This document shows, in pieces, positions 1-5,301 of a stretch of 20,512 nucleotides of DNA (the first letter of the stretch is position 1; each line of letters starts with the position of its first letter). A model generated the notes under the pieces. The model worked only from the letters and a program-made list of their open reading frames with translations, was not told the DNA's origin and did not search any database. This stretch comes from Lentisphaerota bacterium (lineage in GTDB: Bacteria > Verrucomicrobiota > Kiritimatiellia > RFP12 > UBA1067), in the NCBI GenBank assembly GCA_015061765.1, contig SUVZ01000021.1, positions 1 through 20,512 on the forward strand, written 5' to 3'. The position numbers and the translations under genes were made by a program.

Positions 1-705
1 CACCTGCTCGCCGCGGGCGGAGAGTCCGCCGTCCGGCGTCATGAGATAGGCACGTGAACGCTCGTTCACCATGAAACCGGGCGCAACCGCATTGACGCGG
101 ACCTTGGCCGGTGCCATGTACTGCGCGAAGAACATCGTCCAGTTCGCAATCGCCGCCTTGCTCATCGCGTACGGCGCGACACGGGTAAGCGGACGGTATG
201 TGTTCATCGAACCGAAGTTGAGGATGGAGCCTCCGCCGGCCTTTGCCATCTGAAGACCGAAAATGCGGCTCGGAATCACCGTGCCAAGCGTATTGATTTC
301 AAGAACGCTCTTGAATGCATCCAGATCTATGTCGAAAAAGCCACGGTCTTTGTTGAAGTCCGTCGTCGGCTCATAGTCCGCCTCGCTGAACCTGAGTCGC
401 GTTGGCATGGCCTTTACGTTGTTTCCGCCCGCGCCGTTGATGAGATAGCGGCACGGCCCCCACTCTGCGGCGATGCGTTCCGCAATGTCGGCGACCGCCT
501 TTTCGTCGGTAACGTCGGCAGGCTCAATGCGGCACATTCCACCGGCGGCCTTTATCTCGGACGCGACTCGTTCGAGCTTCTCGCGCGTCCGCCCGACAAG
601 CACAACCTTTGCACCCTTCTTCGCCAAATCAACCGCAATGCAGCTGCACAGCGTACCGCCGGCGCCGGTCACTACAGCAACCTTATCTGAAAAGACACTT
701 TCCAT
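1..705 (-). CDS. SDR oxidoreductase, fructuronate reductase / D-mannonate oxidoreductase-like (C-terminus cut by window edge)
   Basis: This is a cytoplasmic NAD(P)-dependent short-chain dehydrogenase. The 235 visible residues start at the ATG at 703-705 and run open through base 1. Visible motifs are the nucleotide-binding glycine loop TGAGGTLC (residues 13-20), NGAGGNN (90-96), Ser166 in NFGSMN, the catalytic pair Tyr179/Lys183 in YAMSK, and the APGF stretch at 208-211. The glycine loop ending in LC, the NGAGGNN motif, the FFD segment and the SMN-x-RPL stretch resemble SDR-type mannonate oxidoreductases (YjmF/UxuB-like), which interconvert D-fructuronate and D-mannonate. Roughly 30-50 C-terminal residues are missing. 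The gene lies 331 bases beyond the preceding gene, so it may be transcribed separately. A uronate-reducing role fits the GH88 gene nearby, but other SDR substrates such as ketogluconates remain possible. The SDR fold is certain; the substrate is inferred. Confidence 0.88.
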   Translation of the reverse strand, partial: MESVFSDKVAVVTGAGGTLCSCIAVDLAKKGAKVVLVGRTREKLERVASEIKAAGGMCRIEPADVTDEKAVADIAERIAAEWGPCRYLINGAGGNNVKAMPTRLRFSEADYEPTTDFNKDRGFFDIDLDAFKSVLEINTLGTVIPSRIFGLQMAKAGGGSILNFGSMNTYRPLTRVAPYAMSKAAIANWTMFFAQYMAPAKVRVNAVAPGFMVNERSRAYLMTPDGGLSARGEQV

Positions 706-748
706 CTTCCTATCCTTTTTGAGAGTCTGAATCAATAAGACGCCCCAA

Positions 749-754
749 AGTATA
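749..754 (-). promoter_or_regulatory. Possible -10 element for the SDR gene
   Basis: The minus strand reads TATACT here, 44 bases upstream of the SDR start codon, in an AT-rich stretch. It is a good -10-like hexamer, but the sequence 16-18 bases upstream (around ATGGTT) matches TTGACA poorly. Activator dependence would be one explanation. Weak evidence. Confidence 0.3.
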
Positions 755-774
755 GCAGAATGAAAACCTACAAC

Positions 775-805
775 CATCCCATAATAGAACGCATTAGCAT
801 CCCAT
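775..805. repeat. Direct repeat CATCCCAT x2, possible regulator site
   Basis: Two identical 8-base copies of CATCCCAT lie at 775-782 and 798-805, a spacing of 23 bases or about two helical turns. A third partial copy (TCCCAT) lies at 833-838. They sit just upstream of the candidate -10 element of the SDR gene (on the minus strand), where an activator would bind. No known operator is recognised, and chance repetition of an 8-mer cannot be excluded. Confidence 0.25.
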
Positions 806-1036
806 TTGAGAAATTATCGACTCAATTCACTTTCCCATTACGGAACCAAGTCGCACCCTATTTGTCCATATTTTATAGGCGAAATTTAAAGCCTCAAAAG
901 GAATGGTCATCTGCGCAATTCACCGCCGGGTCTTTTGACGGGCGGGAAACAACTTATTGATGGCAACTTTTCCTTTTCATCCGCGCATGACCATGCGTGA
1001 CTACATAAACAGCGGACGGTTGCCCGCCGGTAAAAG

Positions 1037-2437
1037 TCATGCCTTCGGCAAAGCCTGTACCGATGTTTCGACAGGCTTCCCTTTACGTCCAAACGAATTG
1101 CGAGGATATATCAGGAATCTTCCGCCCGATTTCACTTCGCCAATCTGGAATACGCATTTCACAGACTTCGGCTCATTTTCCGGAGGAAGATTGTATGCAG
1201 GAGAAAGCACGCGCCGGACGAGTGTATCGCCACCGGCGGAGACGAACTCTATCTCGTAGTCAAACGCGCGCACGGCCCCTCTCCCGTGAATTGCGGAGGG
1301 AAACACCAGTTCAACCTGCCGCCGCTTTTCGCCCTTGCGGTTCTCCCCATCCACCACGGACACCTTCACCTCTGCGCCTTTCGGAAAACCCGGAGCCGAC
1401 AGCGTTTTCATGCGGGAGGCGAACGAGAACGGACCCGGCTCCGCATACGGCAGAGGAATGACCCAGTCAGGACCGAGCTTCGCCGGTTTTCTGGATGAAA
1501 ACGAACGGCGTTCAAGCACGATCCTGTCGTCGAACACCTCCATCAGCATCCCCTGCCTGCCGTTGTATTTCTTCACGAGAGGCATTTCCTTAATGCGCCC
1601 CGGTTCCGCCGCACCGTTCTCATAGCCGGTCAGCGGCGTAGTGTATTTGAGCGATGACGTCCCTATGGATGTGAACGCCCCCTGCCATACACTCCTTTCA
1701 TCGACGAGCGAATAATGCGAATGCCCCGAAAACGCCACGCAGTTCGGAAATTTCGACAGCGTGGCCGTAGAGACGCCATTGTCATGTCCATACGCCCACG
1801 GACCGTAGCAGGTATCCTTCAGATGGATGTGCTGCACATAGAAGAAGGGAAGATTCGGATCCAGTCGAGGCTTAAGCTTCGTCATCTCTTCAGGAAGTCC
1901 TTTCGCGGCATACTGAAGCGCGGCAAAGGCATATCCCTTCACCGTTTTCAACGAGAACGGCAGATACGGTTCATGGAAGCACGACCGCCATGCTCCGTCA
2001 AAATCGCGGGCAATGGAGCGGGCATATCTTTCTTCAGCGTCCGGATACAACCGCTTCATTGAAGGATGATTGTAGAAATGATGATCATGGTTGCCCGTGA
2101 CAAAAACCTTCTCCACACGCCGTCCGTCTGCCGCCCGGTCGTCCGGGAATATGGCGTCCCACGCCTCTCCCACCAGCTTAAGCTGTTCAACCATGCCGAA
2201 GTCGGCCATGTCGCCTGCGATCACAACGCCGTCGACCTTCATGGAGTCGAACCACCGGAGCGTGCGCGAGAACACCCCCAGCGGATTCCACCGGCCTTCC
2301 TTCCCGGCTATATGGATGTCGCTCAATATCCCCATCCGCAGACGCGGCTGACCGGCCGCGGCGAATGTCCGCATGTAAGGAGCCGCGCCGGCGGCAAGAA
2401 CCGTCTTGAGAAAATTGCGTCTTCCGATCCCTTTCAT
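1037..2437 (-). CDS. Tat-exported metallophosphoesterase (calcineurin-like), copy with canonical motifs
   Basis: A 466-residue protein that begins with a twin-arginine leader (GRRNFLKT, then an Ala-rich h-region to about residue 28), so it is probably exported folded with its metals. The calcineurin-like phosphoesterase core carries the dimetal motifs in order: DIH (Asp40, His42), GDMAD (75-79), GNHDHH (115-120), a QHIH stretch (202-205) and GHSH (238-241). A further region of about 150 residues (LGPDWV near 321 to the end), rich in beta-type sequence, is shared with the paralogue at 3805-5286. A GGGAG-type ribosome site precedes the ATG. The substrate is unknown: a phosphomonoester or phosphodiester on a glycan would fit the locus, but is inference. 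It is the last gene of the tight run; its coding end carries an inverted repeat at 1051-1078. Confidence 0.9.
   Translation of the reverse strand: MKGIGRRNFLKTVLAAGAAPYMRTFAAAGQPRLRMGILSDIHIAGKEGRWNPLGVFSRTLRWFDSMKVDGVVIAGDMADFGMVEQLKLVGEAWDAIFPDDRAADGRRVEKVFVTGNHDHHFYNHPSMKRLYPDAEERYARSIARDFDGAWRSCFHEPYLPFSLKTVKGYAFAALQYAAKGLPEEMTKLKPRLDPNLPFFYVQHIHLKDTCYGPWAYGHDNGVSTATLSKFPNCVAFSGHSHYSLVDERSVWQGAFTSIGTSSLKYTTPLTGYENGAAEPGRIKEMPLVKKYNGRQGMLMEVFDDRIVLERRSFSSRKPAKLGPDWVIPLPYAEPGPFSFASRMKTLSAPGFPKGAEVKVSVVDGENRKGEKRRQVELVFPSAIHGRGAVRAFDYEIEFVSAGGDTLVRRVLSPAYNLPPENEPKSVKCVFQIGEVKSGGRFLIYPRNSFGRKGKPVETSVQALPKA
1051..1078 (-). other. Perfect 8-bp inverted repeat at the end of the operon
   Basis: AAGCCTGT (1051-1058) and ACAGGCTT (1071-1078) are perfect inverted copies around a 12-base loop, inside the last codons of the metallophosphoesterase gene. 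A small TGCC-GAA-GGCA hairpin and a TTTT run follow on the minus strand just around the stop codon. This resembles a transcription end or mRNA-stabilising structure, but there is no proper U-tract directly after the large stem. Confidence 0.3.
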
Positions 2438-2539
2438 ATCTCTCCCTTCATGAACTTTACTCTCTGCATTTTATCTGCCGTCTCCCGCCGGCGGCATGTG
2501 CACGGAGAGCACCGACCGCACGAGAGGAGCACCCCCGTT
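2438..2539. other. 102-base spacer between GH88 and metallophosphoesterase genes
   Basis: This is the largest gap inside the thirteen-gene run. It contains a perfect 10-base palindrome CCGCCGGCGG at 2485-2494, enclosed by TCTCC (2481-2485) and GGAGA (2504-2508), so a modest RNA hairpin could form. No clear -35/-10 pair and no T-run are visible. The last bases hold the ribosome site of the downstream gene. Confidence 0.45.
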
Positions 2540-3745
2540 TTAAAGACGATGGAAACGCACCAACGCCTCCAGAAAATAATAGTCGGCGTATACAATCGGC
2601 ACGTCGACCTGTCCATTGTTCGGCTTGAACCCTGTTGAATGCATGAGTAGGAAGTTGCCGTTTGTCCCTTCCTTCGCAAAATAGCTATCAGACGTCAAAG
2701 AAAGCAAAGTCGCAACGGCACGGCTGCGGTATCTACATCCCTGCGATTCGTCCACATACTTGTGCAGCTCAAGAAGCGCCGACGCCGCAATCGCCGCCGC
2801 AGACGAGTCGCGAGGTTCCCCGGGCCTACCCGAAACTGAAAAATCCCAATACGGGACCATATCCTCCGGCATTGACTGCCTAAGCCACCAGTCCGCACAC
2901 GATACCGCACGGCGGAGATAACGCTCGTCGCGCGTCAGCCGGAACATCATCGTAAATCCGTAAAGCGCCCATGCCTGCCCTCGACTCCAAGCTCCATCGG
3001 CTGAAGCGCCCTGCCCCGCAAAATAGGCGAATATATCTGCTGAATCACGGCGATAATCCACTATGTGGTAGGCACTGCCATCCGCCCGAAAATGACGGCG
3101 GTCAGTCGTATCCGCGTGACAGCGGGCAATATGTCCGGCGTCCGCATCCCCATGCTCTGCTGCGAACATCAGCAGCTCAAGATTCATCATATTGTCTATT
3201 ATCACTGGCCTCTGCATCTTCGCTCCAGCCAGTTCCCGCGCATCCCAGCTTTGGATAAGCCCTATGTCCGGACGGAACCGGGTTGACAACGCCTTCGCCG
3301 CATCCATCAGCCATGGCCGATACACATCCCTGTTAACACCCAGCCTGTATCCGTTCCCGGCGCTGCAATACAGCATGAAACCGATATCGTGATCAGCCGA
3401 AAAATGCCTTATGCATTCATACGGAGCCGTACGCCGCACTGCCGCATCCTTCCAGAATCCGGAACGGGTGTATTCATACACAAGCCAGAGCGCTCCCGGA
3501 TAGAAACCGCTCGTCCAGGCCTTCACCGTACTGAAGTGATTCGTTCCGCCACGGACATCCAACGGCACATTGCGCCCGGAGGGCTGCCTATCGACCTTCG
3601 CTTCCATGGCGCGGTACTGCGCCTCGATCCTCTGAAAGACGGAATGCAGACGGGACCTCAACTCCGATTCGCCTGAAATCTCCGATTTTGCCGCAAACAG
3701 CGGCAAAACCAATGTTCCCAAAACAATTCCACGGAGAATTCTCAT
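2540..3745 (-). CDS. GH88 unsaturated glucuronyl/galacturonyl hydrolase
   Basis: This enzyme removes a terminal 4,5-unsaturated uronic acid from oligosaccharides made by polysaccharide lyases. The 401-residue form starts at the ATG at 3743-3745, which has an AAGGAG site 6 bases upstream; an in-frame ATG at 3769 has no such site. A signal peptide (MRILRGIVLGTLVLPLFAA) suggests export, whereas many GH88 enzymes are cytoplasmic. Family landmarks are HDIGF (Asp120) followed by YCSAGNGYRLG, VIIDNMMNLELL (Asp184, matching the catalytic general acid/base Asp), SRGQAWALYGF (254-264), and the PRDSSAAAIAASALLEL helix (311-327). Length is normal for the family. No lyase is in the window, so one must be encoded elsewhere if the usual substrate applies. 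It is flanked on both sides by paralogous metallophosphoesterases. Family assignment is firm; the uronate and linkage are not determined. Confidence 0.93.
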   Translation of the reverse strand: MRILRGIVLGTLVLPLFAAKSEISGESELRSRLHSVFQRIEAQYRAMEAKVDRQPSGRNVPLDVRGGTNHFSTVKAWTSGFYPGALWLVYEYTRSGFWKDAAVRRTAPYECIRHFSADHDIGFMLYCSAGNGYRLGVNRDVYRPWLMDAAKALSTRFRPDIGLIQSWDARELAGAKMQRPVIIDNMMNLELLMFAAEHGDADAGHIARCHADTTDRRHFRADGSAYHIVDYRRDSADIFAYFAGQGASADGAWSRGQAWALYGFTMMFRLTRDERYLRRAVSCADWWLRQSMPEDMVPYWDFSVSGRPGEPRDSSAAAIAASALLELHKYVDESQGCRYRSRAVATLLSLTSDSYFAKEGTNGNFLLMHSTGFKPNNGQVDVPIVYADYYFLEALVRFHRL

Positions 3746-3751
3746 GATTGG

Positions 3752-3757
3752 CTCCTT
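3752..3757 (-). promoter_or_regulatory. Ribosome binding site that fixes the GH88 start
   Basis: The minus strand reads AAGGAG, 6 bases before the ATG at 3743-3745. It supports starting at the signal peptide rather than 8 codons upstream. Confidence 0.8.
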
Positions 3758-3804
3758 TCCTATAACCACCTACAGCAAACCGCGCTTGCCTCGTCCCTTA
3801 TGCA

Positions 3805-5286
3805 TCAACCCTCTTCCTTCAAATCCACCCAGTCCGAATGAATCGGCTTGCCATGCCTGCCGAACGCATTGCACGGGCGAACCGCAAAACGGACTGTTCC
3901 GCCATCCTTGGGGAAATCCAACTGAGGGAAAAGGCAGCATACATTCTCGACATCGAACTTTTCCGCCGCGACATACTTGGGTGAATAGACGCGCCGCTTT
4001 ACGAGCACTTTCACCTTGTCGCCGAACTTCTGCTCAAGCGATACCTCATAGTCGTTTGGACGAGGCTCTGCCGCCTTTGCCAAAACCGGAGGAAACTCAA
4101 CTGGAGTCATAAGATGCTTCACCCGTTTACGGTCCCATGCGTACTTCTTCGGAAGTACCGACACCTTCGTTCCAGGAGCGAATTCCGGAACCGGCATCGT
4201 CTTCGCCCTGCGCCGGTAATTGAACGGCTTGTCAGAAGGCTTGGCGCCAAACGAAGCGAACGGCACCACCCAGTCAGGTCCGAGACGACCGCCCGACACA
4301 AGATCGCGCCGCGAGACGACAAGAGCCCTGTCCAAAAGACGGAAAAGGAATCCCTGATGTCCGGGCTTAGTGTCGAGCGTGCGCATATACCGCGTAACCT
4401 TAAGTTTCCGGTCCGGTATGCTGTAGCAATTCTCGCGCCCGCCCATCGTCGTGTTGTATCTGAGGGACGGAACTGCAATGCAGGTGAAATTATCCTGCCA
4501 GATGCTCTTTTCGTACACCCCGTTCATGTGTGCATGACCGCACAATGCAATCAGATTGGGATAGGACGAGAATATCCGAGCGGTGGTTCCGTCATCCTGC
4601 CCGTACACCTTATCTCCACATACTGTGTTGCGCGGAATACGATGCTGCGAATAAAACAGCGGTTTGGACGGATCGAACTTCAGGTTTGCCAGAAACTTCT
4701 CTAATCCCGGGACATTGTTCCCCCTCTCGTTGCCCGGCTCGCCCCGGGTAAAGTGCGAAAGAACGAACGGATACCCTTTCACCTCCTTCAAAACAATAGG
4801 CTCCCAGGGCTCTTTGAAACAACGCTCCCACGACTCCTTGCGATGGGTGAACATCGCATCACGGATACGGAACTCCCGATCCGGCCAGCGGTTGACTATG
4901 GCCGGTTTATCCACATACAACAGCGGATCCACCATGTCGTGATCGCCATAGTGCATGAGATTGACCATCGGTGCCCCGTCTGATCTTCTTCCGTCCGGGA
5001 ACACCTTGAACCACATGTCGGCAAGAAACTTAAGTTCCACCTCCAAACCGTAGTCGGCAAGATCTCCGCAGGCCAGAATAGCATCCGCCTTCCATCCGTC
5101 GAAGAAGCGAAACGCCATCTCGACATACGGAAGCTGTTCCTCCGTCGCCACATGAATGTCAGACAGAACACCAAGTCGCATCCGCTCTTCACCGAATATA
5201 TCAGCATACTCGGCAGCATGCATTGCCGGAACGCTGAATGCAGTACCGAAGCAGAGCGCCTGTTCAATAAATTCCCGCCGCCGCAT
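3805..5286 (-). CDS. Tat-exported metallophosphoesterase paralogue with altered GDHD motif
   Basis: A 493-residue paralogue of the protein at 1037-2437. The start chosen is the ATG at 5284-5286 with GGGAG 5 bases upstream; it places MRRREF at the N-terminus of a Tat-like leader ending near AMHA (residue 24). An ATG four codons upstream is possible. Core motifs are DIH (Asp43, His45), GDLAD (74-78) and GHAH (250-253). The usual GNHD block is GDHD here (114-117), so the conserved metal- and phosphate-contacting Asn is an Asp. The C-terminal portion (LGPDWV near 335, then YSP and NAFGRHGKP near the end) aligns by eye with the other copy. The likely role is hydrolysis of a phosphorylated or otherwise esterified glycan outside the cytoplasm, but the Asn-to-Asp change could alter the metal, the substrate or the activity. 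Substrate unknown. Confidence 0.87.
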   Translation of the reverse strand: MRRREFIEQALCFGTAFSVPAMHAAEYADIFGEERMRLGVLSDIHVATEEQLPYVEMAFRFFDGWKADAILACGDLADYGLEVELKFLADMWFKVFPDGRRSDGAPMVNLMHYGDHDMVDPLLYVDKPAIVNRWPDREFRIRDAMFTHRKESWERCFKEPWEPIVLKEVKGYPFVLSHFTRGEPGNERGNNVPGLEKFLANLKFDPSKPLFYSQHRIPRNTVCGDKVYGQDDGTTARIFSSYPNLIALCGHAHMNGVYEKSIWQDNFTCIAVPSLRYNTTMGGRENCYSIPDRKLKVTRYMRTLDTKPGHQGFLFRLLDRALVVSRRDLVSGGRLGPDWVVPFASFGAKPSDKPFNYRRRAKTMPVPEFAPGTKVSVLPKKYAWDRKRVKHLMTPVEFPPVLAKAAEPRPNDYEVSLEQKFGDKVKVLVKRRVYSPKYVAAEKFDVENVCCLFPQLDFPKDGGTVRFAVRPCNAFGRHGKPIHSDWVDLKEEG

Positions 5287-5291
5287 GTACG

Positions 5292-5296
5292 CTCCC
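5292..5296 (-). promoter_or_regulatory. Ribosome binding site supporting the start at 5286
   Basis: The minus strand reads GGGAG, 5 bases before the ATG at 5284-5286. It overlaps the alternative upstream ATG (5296-5298), which has no good site of its own and lies 3 bases after the stop of the preceding gene. Confidence 0.6.
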
Positions 5297-5301
5297 ATCC
5301 G

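Larger units (their letters stand above)
706..1036. other. 331-base intergenic region, no convincing gene
   Basis: This is the longest gap in the window and is clearly more AT-rich than its neighbours between about 710 and 910. It holds a possible minus-strand promoter for the SDR gene (-10-like element at 749-754), direct copies of CATCCCAT at 775-782 and 798-805 with a partial third copy (TCCCAT, 833-838), and an imperfect hairpin at 923-945 (CCGCC pairs with GGCGG and GTC with GAC around a TTTT loop). A short palindrome also lies near 980-1000 (CGCAT-GACC-ATGCG). A plus-strand open frame of 66 codons at 760-960 has no ribosome site and no recognisable protein features, so it is not called. 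Confidence 0.6.

Noticed and set aside
923..945. Hairpin considered as an intrinsic terminator for the operon
   Set aside because: The stem has an internal mismatch loop and is not followed by a T-run on the minus strand, so it is noted only as a structure within the gap.
760..960. 66-codon plus-strand open frame within the 331-base intergenic region
   Set aside because: It has no ribosome site, no recognisable features, and runs against the orientation of every other gene.
907..1092. 61-codon minus-strand open frame after the last metallophosphoesterase gene
   Set aside because: It overlaps the end of that gene in another frame and its composition (Cys, Arg, His rich) is not protein-like.
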